Source of the DNA: Vibrio quintilis
GTDB taxonomy: Bacteria; Pseudomonadota; Gammaproteobacteria; Enterobacterales; Vibrionaceae
Reading direction: 5' to 3'
Assembly (NCBI RefSeq): GCF_024529975.1
Contig: NZ_AP024897.1
Span: 2,046,001 to 2,110,000, forward strand
Length of the DNA stretch: 64,000 nt
Positions 34,415-43,333 of this stretch are shown here, piece after piece (within the stretch, counting starts at the first letter, position 1; each line of letters starts with the position of its first letter). The notes beneath the pieces are model-generated. The model was not told where the DNA came from. It did no database searches and was given only the letters and a program-made list of their open reading frames with translations. The position numbers and the translations under genes were made by a program.

Positions 34415-36793
34415 ATGGAAAAATATAAAAACCCTGACTTGCCAGTCTCCGAACGAGTCACAGATTTATTATCCAAAATGACTCTGGATGAGAAAATTGC
34501 CCAGATGGGCGCACAATGGCTGATTCTCAAACAAGACGGCAATCATGAAGACCGCGAGCTGGAAATGGGTGACAATGGCACACAAAAGTCAGTGCAGGAA
34601 CGTCTGTGTCATGGCATCGGGCAGATCACCCGGCCGCTGGGCACACATTCAGTCCCGGCGGCTGAGGGTGTTGCGGCATTAAATCAGCTGCAAAAATTTC
34701 TGGTTGAAGAAACCCGGCTGGGGATTCCTGCCATCCCCCATGAAGAATGTTTAGTCGGACTGATGGCTGAAGGTGCGACTTTATTTCCCTCATCGCTCAA
34801 TTACGGCCATACCTGGAACCCGGCACTGATTCAGGCGGCCGGAAAAGCCATTTCAGCCCAGGTCAGGCGGGTAGGTGCCCGGCAGGGACTGGCTCCGGTA
34901 CTGGATGTATCACGGGATGTACGCTGGGGAAGGACCGAAGAAACCATGGGTGAAGATCCTTATCTGGCCGGTGTACTCGCAACCGGTTATGTGCAGGGAA
35001 TCCAGGGCGAAGATCGTTCAGTGTGTGCCACACTCAAACATTATGTCGGCCATTCCTTTAGTGAAGGTGCCCGCAACCATGCTCCGGTCCACCTCGGATT
35101 TAAAGAGCTGAATGACACTTTTATGCTGCCGTTTGAAATGGCAGTCAAACTGGGCAAAGCCGCATCTGTGATGCCGGCTTATCACGATATCGATGGTGAA
35201 CCCTGCCACGCCTCACATTTTCTGCTTACGGAAGTTCTCCGCCAGCAATGGGGCTTTGACGGCTTAATCGTCGCCGATTATGGCGGGGTCGAATTACTTC
35301 ACTCTCACCATGCGATTGCAGGCAATAAAGCCGAAGCGGCTGCACTTGCGTTTAATGCCGGGCTGGATATCGAACTGCCGGACAGTGCCTGTTCAGAACA
35401 GATCATTCAGGCGCTGGAAGCCGGGCTGATGAAAGAAGACAAAATCGATGAAATTGTTGCCCGTATTTTGAGCTGGAAATTCAAACTCGGTTTATTTGAA
35501 CAGCCATATTGCGAGCCGGTGACCGAAGCAACCATTCAATCTTCGCAGGCCTGCTCTCTGGCGTACCAAATCGCCTGTGAGTCGGCAGTCTTACTGAAAA
35601 ATAAGAAACTGTCTGAAGGTGATCATCTGTTGCCCTTATCCACCACAACCAGACTGGCCGTGCTTGGGGCGACGGCTGACGACCCGCTGGCTTTGCTCGG
35701 CGGCTACAGTTTTCCGGTCCACCTGATTCTCAGCAAGGCCGATCAGTCTGAGCAATCCATCAAAACCTTAAAACAGGCTTTTGAAGAGCGCTTTGACGTC
35801 GTGGCATATGAAAAAGGCTGTGACATTCTGACTGAACGTCACGCCAATGCGCCGGTATTTCCCGGTGATGTCGATCTGGCTGTGGCACAAACACTGACAT
35901 CACCGATATCACAGGATCAATCCGGGATCACAAAAACCAAAGGTGCCATCGATCAGTGCGATGTAGCCATTGTTTGTGTTGGCGATCTGGCCGGATTATT
36001 CCAGACCGGCACCGTCGGTGAAGGCTCAGATACCGACAGTCTGCAATTGCCCGGCGTTCAGCAGGCGCTGATCGATTTTGCACTCGACAGCGGCAAACCT
36101 GTGGTTGTGCTGGTTACCGGCGGCAGACCCTATCAGCTGGGCAGGGCGGAAGAGGAAGCTGCTGCGATTCTGTACGGCTGGGCGCCGGGTCAGGAAGGGG
36201 CGGATGCAATCGCTGATATTGTGTGCGGAAAAGTCAATCCGGGTGGCAGACTAACGCTCTCTTTTCCCAAAAATGTCGGTGCAGTGCCGTACTATTACAA
36301 CCACAAACTGAAAAGCGGCGGCACGCCAATCGCGTATCATTTTGGTGCCCGCTATCCGTTTGGATTCGGCCTGAGCTATACCCGGTTTGAATACAGTGAA
36401 TTTGAGACAAAGCACCACACCGCACCGCAAACCGGTGAGTTTGAAGTCTCCGTTATGCTGACCAATGCGGGAAAATATGATGGCAGCGAAGTGGTGCAGT
36501 TGTACGTACGGGATAAAATCGCCTCACTGGTCAGGCCGGTGCGCGAGCTGAAAGGTTTTGCCAAAGTCAGATTGGCAGCCGGGGAAAGCCGCCGGGTCCA
36601 TTTCACGCTGCCGGTGGATATGCTGAATTTCACCAATCACCAATATCAACGTATCGTTGAACCGGGTGAGTTTGAGCTGATGATTGGCCGCTCTTCGACC
36701 GATATTGTTTTTCATGACAGGGTGACCGTCACCGGGGAAACCCGCATCCTGCCACAACAGTGGCGGATGGTGTGTGTCGTATCAACTGAATAA
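34415..36793 (+). CDS. Glycoside hydrolase family 3 (beta-xylosidase/beta-glucosidase)
   Basis: A 792-residue cytoplasmic GH3 enzyme with no signal peptide. The (beta/alpha)8 domain contains V-S-R-D-V-R-W-G-R-T-E-E-T-M-G-E-D-P, K-H-Y-V-G-H-S-F-S-E-G-A-R-N-H and the catalytic nucleophile Asp 288 in I-V-A-D-Y-G-G-V-E. The alpha/beta sandwich follows (about 390-610; G-E-G-S-D-T-D-S-L-Q-L-P supplies the likely acid/base region), and a fibronectin type III-like domain (about 665-775) closes the protein. Because of the XylR-like regulator the likely substrates are xylosides or xylo-oligosaccharides imported intact by the neighbouring symporter, but beta-glucosides cannot be excluded. No terminator other than the palindromic repeat at 36826 is visible. 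Confidence 0.92.
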   Translation: MEKYKNPDLPVSERVTDLLSKMTLDEKIAQMGAQWLILKQDGNHEDRELEMGDNGTQKSVQERLCHGIGQITRPLGTHSVPAAEGVAALNQLQKFLVEETRLGIPAIPHEECLVGLMAEGATLFPSSLNYGHTWNPALIQAAGKAISAQVRRVGARQGLAPVLDVSRDVRWGRTEETMGEDPYLAGVLATGYVQGIQGEDRSVCATLKHYVGHSFSEGARNHAPVHLGFKELNDTFMLPFEMAVKLGKAASVMPAYHDIDGEPCHASHFLLTEVLRQQWGFDGLIVADYGGVELLHSHHAIAGNKAEAAALAFNAGLDIELPDSACSEQIIQALEAGLMKEDKIDEIVARILSWKFKLGLFEQPYCEPVTEATIQSSQACSLAYQIACESAVLLKNKKLSEGDHLLPLSTTTRLAVLGATADDPLALLGGYSFPVHLILSKADQSEQSIKTLKQAFEERFDVVAYEKGCDILTERHANAPVFPGDVDLAVAQTLTSPISQDQSGITKTKGAIDQCDVAIVCVGDLAGLFQTGTVGEGSDTDSLQLPGVQQALIDFALDSGKPVVVLVTGGRPYQLGRAEEEAAAILYGWAPGQEGADAIADIVCGKVNPGGRLTLSFPKNVGAVPYYYNHKLKSGGTPIAYHFGARYPFGFGLSYTRFEYSEFETKHHTAPQTGEFEVSVMLTNAGKYDGSEVVQLYVRDKIASLVRPVRELKGFAKVRLAAGESRRVHFTLPVDMLNFTNHQYQRIVEPGEFELMIGRSSTDIVFHDRVTVTGETRILPQQWRMVCVVSTE

Positions 36794-36825
36794 TTGATAA
36801 GTAAGATCTTTCAGCGGGGTTTGTT

Positions 36826-36872
36826 TATACCCAAACAACCTGAAACCTGCATCTTCAGGTTGCTTGGGTATA
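36826..36872. repeat. 47-bp TATACCCAA palindrome
   Basis: TATACCCAAACAACCTGAA and its near-perfect complement flank a seven-base loop, forming a minimal copy consisting only of the terminal repeats of the 24839 element. It lies 32 bases after the GH3 stop and may serve as its transcript end. Confidence 0.85.
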
Positions 36873-37281
36873 TTGCAGTAATAATCGGACCCCATTCATA
36901 TAACCTGCCACGTCTGCTCAGACAATTCCGGACTCTGTATTCTTTTATCTAAACCCGGCTTCCGGTGTAACTCCCTGAAAATTACAGTATAAAAGTCTGA
37001 AAAAAATGAACAGCCTTTCACACTTTCCAAAAAAATAAACTACACTTTTCACTCTGAGCATAAAGACTCATACCAACTGATAAATTCTGCATTTCAATCA
37101 TAAAATTTACCGGGGATAACAGAATGCAAACATGTCGGTGAACCCAATTTAAATTATAAATCAATTATTTATATCATTCCTGAGTGTTATTTTTATCACA
37201 TATTAAATAATAAGATATATAATTTTATTCACTAAAGCGGCGCTTCTTCGTCTTTCATCCAGCTAGGATAAGGAGAAAAAA
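36873..37281. other. Intergenic region upstream of the eCIS locus
   Basis: About 400 AT-rich bases with no gene. It must hold the promoter for the sigma-factor gene at 37282. I see AAGGAG just before that ATG but no unambiguous -35/-10 pair; long A/T runs (37137-37235) are suggestive of a silencer-bound (H-NS-like) control region. Confidence 0.4.
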
Positions 37282-37836
37282 ATGGTCCGCTCAATTCACA
37301 GCAAAAATATAGCAGGGAACCCTGAACCTCATCACTTCTGGACAATCTGGTCCGAGTATCAATCCCGACTGCTTCATTGTTGTCTGCATTGGTTAAACGG
37401 TAATTATACCCACGCTGAGGATGCGCTTTCTCAGGCACTGGAAAAATCATATCACTGCTTTCAACATGCAAAAGAACATATCAGGAATCCGTTTTCCTGG
37501 TTATACCGCCTGACTTATACCATTTGCATCGATATGTTAAGAGAACAGAAGAAACAGCAACATCTTGTTGAGATTGTCAGTGCCAGCCCGGAACAATTTT
37601 ACTTTTCGGCAGCGACAACGGAATGTCTGGAAGAGCTGATTCAGCGGGATGATACCCTGGATAATCTGGAGCAGGCTTTTGAAAACCTGAACATTGATTT
37701 AAAAAAAATAATCCAACACAGGTTTATCGAAGAAAGGGATTACCCGGAAATTGCTGAAATCATGCAGATTACCCCGGAGAATGCACGAAAGCGGGTCCAG
37801 CTCGCCAGAAAGCAACTCCGTTTTATCAGCATATAA
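37282..37836 (+). CDS. ECF-type RNA polymerase sigma factor at the head of the eCIS locus
   Basis: A 184-residue protein with ECF sigma layout: region 2 (about 20-88; F-W-T-I-W-S-E-Y-Q-S-R-L-L, A-E-D-A-L-S-Q-A-L-E-K-S and N-P-F-S-W-L-Y-R-L-T-Y-T-I-C-I-D) and region 4 (about 122-182; L-E-Q-A-F-E-N-L, Y-P-E-I-A-E-I-M-Q-I-T-P-E-N-A-R-K-R-V-Q-L-A-R helix-turn-helix). Strong AAGGAG ribosome site. No anti-sigma factor is adjacent. Position directly before the NusG-like gene and injection-system genes suggests it drives the locus, either from its own promoter or from one further inside. It could also be a degenerate sigma with only regulatory function. Confidence 0.8.
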   Translation: MVRSIHSKNIAGNPEPHHFWTIWSEYQSRLLHCCLHWLNGNYTHAEDALSQALEKSYHCFQHAKEHIRNPFSWLYRLTYTICIDMLREQKKQQHLVEIVSASPEQFYFSAATTECLEELIQRDDTLDNLEQAFENLNIDLKKIIQHRFIEERDYPEIAEIMQITPENARKRVQLARKQLRFISI

Positions 37837-37868
37837 TATTCACTTTTTTATTCACAAATCGCCAGGTG

Positions 37869-37892
37869 GTTCGTCTTAAAGGCAGGACGAAC
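37869..37892 (+). other. Hairpin between sigma and NusG-like genes
   Basis: Seven-base perfect stem GTTCGTC / GACGAAC within the 175-base leader of the NusG-like gene. No T run. It could be a pause or loading element for the antiterminator, but this is only a suggestion. Confidence 0.3.
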
Positions 37893-38011
37893 ATAAAACC
37901 ATGATACAACCAGTCAACGAATACTCAGAATTACAGTAACCACTGATTGAGTGATATATCAGAAAAGGGCAGTCATGTAACTGACCAGGCGGAGCTTGTC
38001 TGAAAGGAAAA

Positions 38012-38526
38012 ATGATGGAACAAAAACAATGGTATGTCATCTACACCCGCGCCAATACGGAAAAAAAATGCAGCAAAGGCTTACGGAAAAACATTTTAAA
38101 ACCTTTTTACCCACTAACTCTGTCACCCGGCACTGGAGTGACCGGAAAAAAGTGATTCAGGAACCATTATTTAAGTCCTATTTATTTGTCCGGTCAGAAA
38201 TCAATACACTTCATCAAATCAAAACCATTGCAGGTTTTGCATACTTTCTGCAGTTTGGGGGCTATCCGGTCACGATATCTGAAAATCAGATCCGACAAAT
38301 ACAAAAGGTGACGGACCATTACTCAGATACAACTTCCATTGCAAGCAAACTGATACAAGGTGACAGTGTCACTATAACCAAAGGTCCACTGAAAGCAATG
38401 ACCGGTGAACTCATCGAATTCCAGGGAAAAAAGAAAGTTGCCATTGAGGTGAGTCAGCTCAATCAGTCCATGTTGGTTTCACTGCCTTTGTCCTGCATTG
38501 CCAAACAGTCAATGAGACAGGCATAA
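38012..38526 (+). CDS. NusG/RfaH-like antiterminator, interrupted by a -1 frame change at an A8 tract
   Basis: The complete NusG-type protein (171 residues) is split over two frames. From the ATG at 38012 (after AAAGGA) the first 19 residues read M-M-E-Q-K-Q-W-Y-V-I-Y-T-R-A-N-T-E-K-K, the canonical NGN beta strand and helix start. At the run of eight A (38061-38068) that frame would continue only to a stop at 38153-38155 (47 residues), while the -1 frame continues with Q-R-L-T-E-K-H-F-K-T-F-L-P-T, S-Y-L-F-V-R and a KOW domain (about 115-165; G-D-S-V-T-I-T-K-G-P-L-K-A-M-T-G). One extra A, by transcript slippage, or -1 ribosomal slippage on A-AAA-AAA, restores the protein; an indel or sequencing error is the alternative. 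NusG paralogues with eCIS or polysaccharide loci promote read-through of long operons. Confidence 0.8.
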
Positions 38527-38538
38527 AAGGAATCTGCC

Positions 38539-40683
38539 ATGTCCGAAACCGATCAACTAGTTTATTTTCCGGAAAACAGTGATAACCATCTTCAACATCA
38601 GGCTGAGCAGCAACTGGCTGAAAGCTTATATGATTTAGGCCTGACGCTGGCGAATCAGGAATCGCCGGAAGAGATTCAGGAAGCCCAGAAAAAACAGCTG
38701 ATCAACCTGAGAAACCTGCTGAAAACCCGGAAATGGACCCTGATTAGCGGACATTTTTCTCTGTCCGAAAGTGAAGTGGCGTTACTTGCTGTCGTTTACC
38801 TGTTTCAGCTCGAACCGGATCTGTTATCTGCTTATGCCGGTCTGAACTGGTATGAACGCGGGCCGGGAGTCAGTGCGGAACGTGTTTTATCATTAATCCC
38901 CGGAGCGCATGACTCAGACTTACCGGCGATGAAAACCGGATTATTGATGCCGGACAGCCCATTGATTCAGGCCGGATTGCTGATCTGTCATGATCCGGTG
39001 AATCCACTGAGCCAGTCCCTGACAGTGTCCGGACCATTTTTTGCCCGGATGGGTTATCAAGCGCCAACGGGTGATCAAAGCCGGAATATACCGGATGCAA
39101 ACAGCTGGCTCATCCGGGAATCTGATGCGGTGAACCCGGCAAGCCGGGCTATGTTTACCGAACACTTCCGGCAGCCGGTGTTAAGGCTGGGGCTGAACCA
39201 AATCAGTAGCTCTGAATCAGATGAAATATTGTCATTTGTGCACGCCATACTTGAAAATCAACTGATGTCTGACATTAATCAGACAGAAGAACCAACCGGT
39301 CAGGTTGATGAAAGGGAGAACAACCCGCCAGAGCCATACCGGCTATGGATGGTTCACTCATCTCCACAGACGAAGGATGAAGCGATAATGCTGCAACAGG
39401 CCTGCCTGGATGCTGCACTTCATTCAATCCCGGCTGACCTGGCTATCTGCTGGCCATCATTATGGCAGGATAGCCTGAATTCAGACATTCTCCGGCGTTT
39501 TGTCTGGTATCTCATTCACCATGATAAAGTGCTGTTGTTTTGTGAGCCTTACCATCGGGGGGAGGAGGAGGATCGCGATTCTGTCTGGGTTGAAGAAATC
39601 ACGCACCGCGTCGCTATTTCTGATTATGATCTTTCCTGCTCCGCGCCACAAAGGGCATCCGGGTGGCTGGCACTGTTTCAACAGGCGAACCTGATCCATC
39701 CGGATCAGCATGATGCTTGTGTACTTGCAGAGCGATATCCGCTCTCTGCGCCGGAAATGCAGTGGGTATTTGAAAAACAACATGCACAAAACAAAGACAG
39801 CCTTGACGCATTACAAAAGGCATGTCTGCAACATATTCATTCCGGCACACAGCATCATGGACTGGCAACATTCGTGATTCCCCGGCTGACCCTTTCGGAC
39901 ATGATCTTACCCGCAGGGATTCTTGAAGCTATTGAAGAACTGCTGGCCCGGATAAATCACCGCGATGCCATAAGGACATTATTACCCACAAGCAGCTTTG
40001 GGCTGCATGCCTTGCTTTGGGGCCCTCCGGGTACCGGGAAATCGATGGCGGCAGAAGCGATGGCCGGTGAATTGTGCTTACCACTGTATAAAGTCAACCT
40101 GGCAAACGTTGCCAGTAAATGGATAGGTGAGACTGAAAAACATTTAGCACAACTGTTTGAGCGGGCTGAATCTCAACATGCGGTTTTGTTATTCGATGAA
40201 GCAGATGCGATTTTCGCCAAACGCAGTGAAGTGGAATCCAGTCATGACCGGCATGCCAATCTGGGAGTCAGTTTTCTGTTGCAACGAATGGAAACTTATC
40301 AGGGGATTTTACTGCTCAGTACCAATTTTAAATCAAATATTGATGATGCATTTCTGCGCCGCTTCACTTCGGTCATTGAATTTGGCCTGCCTGACAAGGC
40401 ATTGCGGCATCAGTTATGGCATCAGGTCTGGCCGGATACATTTCGTCTGTCCCCCGATCTTGATATGGATTACTTAATCGCAGAATTCGAATTATCACCT
40501 TCCCAGATTTACAACATAGCCGAACGGGCCTGTCTGTTCGCGATGATGAACGGGGAAACCGGGATCCATCAGTCACAAATCGCGAAAGCTCTGAAATGTG
40601 AGCTGGACAAACAAAGCTCAGGGTTTATGGCGGCCCGGCATATTGCCGGATGGCAAACACCAGTGCCAACAAAGTCACAATGA
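38539..40683 (+). CDS. eCIS AAA+ ATPase (Pvc15/Afp15-like)
   Basis: A 714-residue ATPase with a long N-terminal region (about 1-450) specific to eCIS proteins and a C-terminal AAA+ module. Walker A is G-P-P-G-T-G-K-S (495-502), Walker B is L-L-F-D-E-A-D (Asp 553, Glu 554), followed by sensor-like S-T-N-F-K and the arginine-finger region F-L-R-R-F. In Afp and PVC systems this ATPase is needed for particle assembly or payload loading and is not part of the released particle. AAGGAATC provides the ribosome site, 12 bases after the NusG-like gene. The stop overlaps the leader of the next gene. Confidence 0.9.
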   Translation: MSETDQLVYFPENSDNHLQHQAEQQLAESLYDLGLTLANQESPEEIQEAQKKQLINLRNLLKTRKWTLISGHFSLSESEVALLAVVYLFQLEPDLLSAYAGLNWYERGPGVSAERVLSLIPGAHDSDLPAMKTGLLMPDSPLIQAGLLICHDPVNPLSQSLTVSGPFFARMGYQAPTGDQSRNIPDANSWLIRESDAVNPASRAMFTEHFRQPVLRLGLNQISSSESDEILSFVHAILENQLMSDINQTEEPTGQVDERENNPPEPYRLWMVHSSPQTKDEAIMLQQACLDAALHSIPADLAICWPSLWQDSLNSDILRRFVWYLIHHDKVLLFCEPYHRGEEEDRDSVWVEEITHRVAISDYDLSCSAPQRASGWLALFQQANLIHPDQHDACVLAERYPLSAPEMQWVFEKQHAQNKDSLDALQKACLQHIHSGTQHHGLATFVIPRLTLSDMILPAGILEAIEELLARINHRDAIRTLLPTSSFGLHALLWGPPGTGKSMAAEAMAGELCLPLYKVNLANVASKWIGETEKHLAQLFERAESQHAVLLFDEADAIFAKRSEVESSHDRHANLGVSFLLQRMETYQGILLLSTNFKSNIDDAFLRRFTSVIEFGLPDKALRHQLWHQVWPDTFRLSPDLDMDYLIAEFELSPSQIYNIAERACLFAMMNGETGIHQSQIAKALKCELDKQSSGFMAARHIAGWQTPVPTKSQ

Positions 40684-40704
40684 TTGACAGATAAAGGATG
40701 CAGT

Positions 40705-41370
40705 ATGGATGCGCTCATACTTCAGAAAATTCAGAAAGACCTCAAAGCATTACTTGAAGAACATGTACTCCGGATTGATGACAATGACGATGTCAAAGTG
40801 AGCTTTCTCGCACCGGACAGTGATTTTGTGTCGAACCTTGGCTCAACCCCAACGGTGAATTGCTATCTGATTGGCATCGAAGAAGATTTACTGCGGCGTC
40901 AGAGTGAACCACTGAGAACACAGCTGAAAAACGATCAAAAGGGCAGAAAGGTCAGTGCAGTCTCTTATGAACCCCGCTTTGTGGATATCAGTTATATGCT
41001 GACGGTTTGGTGTCAGGACAAAACCAGCAGTGCGGAAATCGAACATCTGTTGATGGGATACCTGATTACCGGCCTGGGTGGCTCTGATTTTTTTCCGGGC
41101 GCAGAGCTGTCATCGCCCAATGTTGAACCAATGCCTTATGGTATCCGGATGATGTTGTTTGGCAGTGAATATGCCGGAAAAATCAGCGGGCAGGTCTGGC
41201 AGGCAATGGGCGCGACGCCAAAGCCCTGTTTAATGCTGTCACTATCGGTACCAATTGATGTCAGGAATAAATCGGTCAGGCCGGTGATAGAAACAATCGA
41301 ACAGACTGCAAAAAATACCAATCCATCTCATCCGGACAAGACGGATTCAACTCTGATACAGGAACAATAA
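40705..41370 (+). CDS. eCIS tail terminator/cap protein, DUF4255 (Pvc16/Afp16-like)
   Basis: A 221-residue protein of the DUF4255 family, which caps the inner tube and sheath and determines the finished length of the particle. Seen: the N-terminal helix with L-K-A-L-L-E-E-H-V, V-N-C-Y-L-I-G-I-E-E-D-L-L-R-R, then R-F-V-D-I-S-Y-M-L-T-V-W and the C-terminal strand L-S-L-S-V-P-I-D. I chose the ATG at 40705 (after AAAGGA) rather than the longer frame from 40684. It follows the ATPase gene with 21 bases between. Confidence 0.88.
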   Translation: MDALILQKIQKDLKALLEEHVLRIDDNDDVKVSFLAPDSDFVSNLGSTPTVNCYLIGIEEDLLRRQSEPLRTQLKNDQKGRKVSAVSYEPRFVDISYMLTVWCQDKTSSAEIEHLLMGYLITGLGGSDFFPGAELSSPNVEPMPYGIRMMLFGSEYAGKISGQVWQAMGATPKPCLMLSLSVPIDVRNKSVRPVIETIEQTAKNTNPSHPDKTDSTLIQEQ

Positions 41371-41373
41371 TCA

Positions 41374-42189
41374 ATGACAAATTCAAAAGAGCAGGTACAA
41401 AGTTATTTTGAACCGGGAGACACGCCGACTTCCGCAGAATTTTACGAGTTGATTGATCTGGCGACCAATGCGGAAGCAATTGATGCAGGGACAATCGGCA
41501 ATGATTATTTGCCTGAAAACATCGAAGTTACTTCTGTCACAGCAGAACTAAATGGCGATGGCAGCGGAATTACAGGCCTTAATGCGACAGCGTTAACAGG
41601 GCAAATCACTAACGATAATTTACCCGATGACATCGAAGTTAATTCAGTCACAGCGACTTCTGTCACAGCAACACTAAGTGGTGATGGCAGCGGCATTACA
41701 GGCCTTAATGCGACAGCCTTAACAGGGCAAATCACTAACGATAATTTACCCGATGACATCGAAGTTAATTCAGTCACAGCGACTTCTGTCACAGCAACAA
41801 CACTAAGTGGCGATGGCAGCGGTATTACCAATCTGAATCCGGAAAACCTGTCAGGCAAAGTTCCTATCGACCAAATTCCTACAGGTGCGGTTGAAAATAA
41901 CTCGCCAGACGAAGTTCCAACCACTCAGTCAACCAAGAGTTATGTTGATACCCGTCTGCCTGACGGTGTCATTATGATGTGGTCAGGGGAAGTGGCCCCT
42001 GAAGGCTGGGCCTTGTGCAATGGAGACAATGGTACTCCTGATTTGCAGGGGCACTACATTATTGGTGCGAGCGATGACTTTCCGTTGAATAGTTCAGAAC
42101 AGATAGATCAATCAGACGCGATGAAAGTCGCTGGACAGCCGCTTTATTTCGCCCTGAACTACATCATGAAGGTGACGCCTCAAGCGTAA
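41374..42189 (+). CDS. eCIS fibre-like protein with tandem repeats and tail-collar domain
   Basis: A 271-residue protein. The N-terminal helix (about 1-30) is followed by a repeated module (about 60-150) of roughly 42 residues (G-D-G-S-G-I-T-G-L-N-A-T-A-L-T-G-Q-I and variants), then a short P-T-T-Q-S-T-K-S-Y-V-D chaperone/trimerisation-like motif (about 182-192) and a phage tail-collar-type C-terminus (V-I-M-M-W-S-G-E-V-A-P-E-G-W-A-L-C-N-G, about 197-215). Such proteins form trimeric fibres or tips for receptor binding in phages and CIS. The large fibre at 56240 has the same P-T-Q-K-A-V-K-T-Y-V-D motif. Placement between the cap and payload genes is unusual for a fibre. Confidence 0.78.
   Translation: MTNSKEQVQSYFEPGDTPTSAEFYELIDLATNAEAIDAGTIGNDYLPENIEVTSVTAELNGDGSGITGLNATALTGQITNDNLPDDIEVNSVTATSVTATLSGDGSGITGLNATALTGQITNDNLPDDIEVNSVTATSVTATTLSGDGSGITNLNPENLSGKVPIDQIPTGAVENNSPDEVPTTQSTKSYVDTRLPDGVIMMWSGEVAPEGWALCNGDNGTPDLQGHYIIGASDDFPLNSSEQIDQSDAMKVAGQPLYFALNYIMKVTPQA
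41554..41830 (+). repeat. Tandem coding repeats of 126 and 129 bp
   Basis: The element starting GGYGATGGCAGCGG begins at 41554, 41680 and 41809 (spacings 126 and 129), with the intervening units almost identical. The 3-base difference is a single extra codon. These encode the fibre's repeated module and would allow slippage or recombination to vary fibre length. Confidence 0.9.
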
Positions 42190-42199
42190 GGAGTGTTCC

Positions 42200-43306
42200 A
42201 TGTACCGCTTCAAAACAGAAACAGACCAGCCCGTCAAACAGCAGAAAAAAAACACCACCGGCCTGCCTGATCACGTCAAAAGCGGGGTGGAACAACTTTC
42301 GGGCATGAATCTGGACCAGGTTCAGGTCCATTACAATTCATCTCATCCGGCTCAACTCAATGCACATGCTTATGCGCAGGGCAATCAAATTCACGTGGCG
42401 CCCGGTCAGGAGCATCATATTGCCCACGAGACATGGCATATGGTCCAACAGGCACAGGGACGGGTACCGCCAACAACTCAGGTGGGTGGTCAGGCCGTGA
42501 ATGATAACCCGGCACTGGAAGCAGAAGCCGATCAAATGGGGCGGCAGGCGGAAAGATTAGGTAAATCAGACAATGGCAAGACTGAATCACCAACAAACCA
42601 TGCGCCAAAGCAGCTCTGTCCGATCATTCAATTGTCAAAAGACTGGAAAACAAGTGCATTACAACAGGAAATCAAGAAAGAACAACAACAAGTGACCGAC
42701 TTTGACCTTGTGCATACAGCGCATCATATTTTACCGAAGAGTGAGCTGTGGAAAACCTATCAACAGTTGTCCGGTCATGAGCAGAAAAACATTGCACAAC
42801 AGATGGCCGGAAAAGACACTCTGACAGAAAAGAAGGTCAAATCCCTGCAATTTAACCTGACGCTGGGACCAAAGCCTGAACTGAGAACGGATGATCCTAA
42901 AAATGGGTTTGATCCGAACTATGCCAGCGGCGTTATGACTCCCCGCTCTAAGGCCCTCAGCAAAGCCTGGAATGCTTCATCAAATCAGATTGATCCGAAA
43001 GCATTGGCGGATGCATTACAAAAAGCGAAACAGATGCACCAACATCACCCGATCATGAACAGAAGCAAATGGAACAAAAAGCCAAACGGTAAATTCAGCC
43101 GGGATAAAAATCAGCATGCGCCGGTTGCTCTGACAAATCAGGTCGCCGCAGCCAGTGCGCCGGCCCCACAAAACCCACAGCCTCCACAACCAGTCGCGAC
43201 GGTAGCACAACCCTGGCTGACACCACTGATAAAAAAAGCGGCAATAACCACACTGGGTCTGGGAACCATGATATGGGCTGCATCTCTGACATGGGCATCC
43301 GAATAA
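42200..43306 (+). CDS. eCIS-associated DUF4157 protein with AHH nuclease-like segment (candidate payload)
   Basis: A 368-residue protein. The N-terminal half is a DUF4157 (eCIS core) domain (about 20-115) with a zincin-like H-E-T-W-H (76-80) and the downstream acidic N-P-A-L-E-A-E-A-D; these domains are common in eCIS cargo and may process or direct it. A segment with A-H-H-I-L-P-K-S (174-181) resembles HNH/AHH-type nuclease toxins, followed by L-G-P-K-P-E-L-R-T-D-D-P and a helix-rich region. The C-terminus is Pro/Ala-rich and ends in a hydrophobic stretch (about 345-366). GGAGT precedes the ATG. Nuclease activity is inferred from one motif only. Confidence 0.7.
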   Translation: MYRFKTETDQPVKQQKKNTTGLPDHVKSGVEQLSGMNLDQVQVHYNSSHPAQLNAHAYAQGNQIHVAPGQEHHIAHETWHMVQQAQGRVPPTTQVGGQAVNDNPALEAEADQMGRQAERLGKSDNGKTESPTNHAPKQLCPIIQLSKDWKTSALQQEIKKEQQQVTDFDLVHTAHHILPKSELWKTYQQLSGHEQKNIAQQMAGKDTLTEKKVKSLQFNLTLGPKPELRTDDPKNGFDPNYASGVMTPRSKALSKAWNASSNQIDPKALADALQKAKQMHQHHPIMNRSKWNKKPNGKFSRDKNQHAPVALTNQVAAASAPAPQNPQPPQPVATVAQPWLTPLIKKAAITTLGLGTMIWAASLTWASE

Positions 43307-43333
43307 TCCGGTCACAAAAAGAAGGAAGACTGA

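Noticed and set aside
41505..41924. 139-codon minus-strand repetitive frame
   Set aside because: It is the antisense reading of the fibre's tandem repeats.
42357..42608. Minus-strand frames antisense to the DUF4157 protein as an immunity gene
   Set aside because: They are shadows of the + strand gene with no ribosome site or plausible fold.
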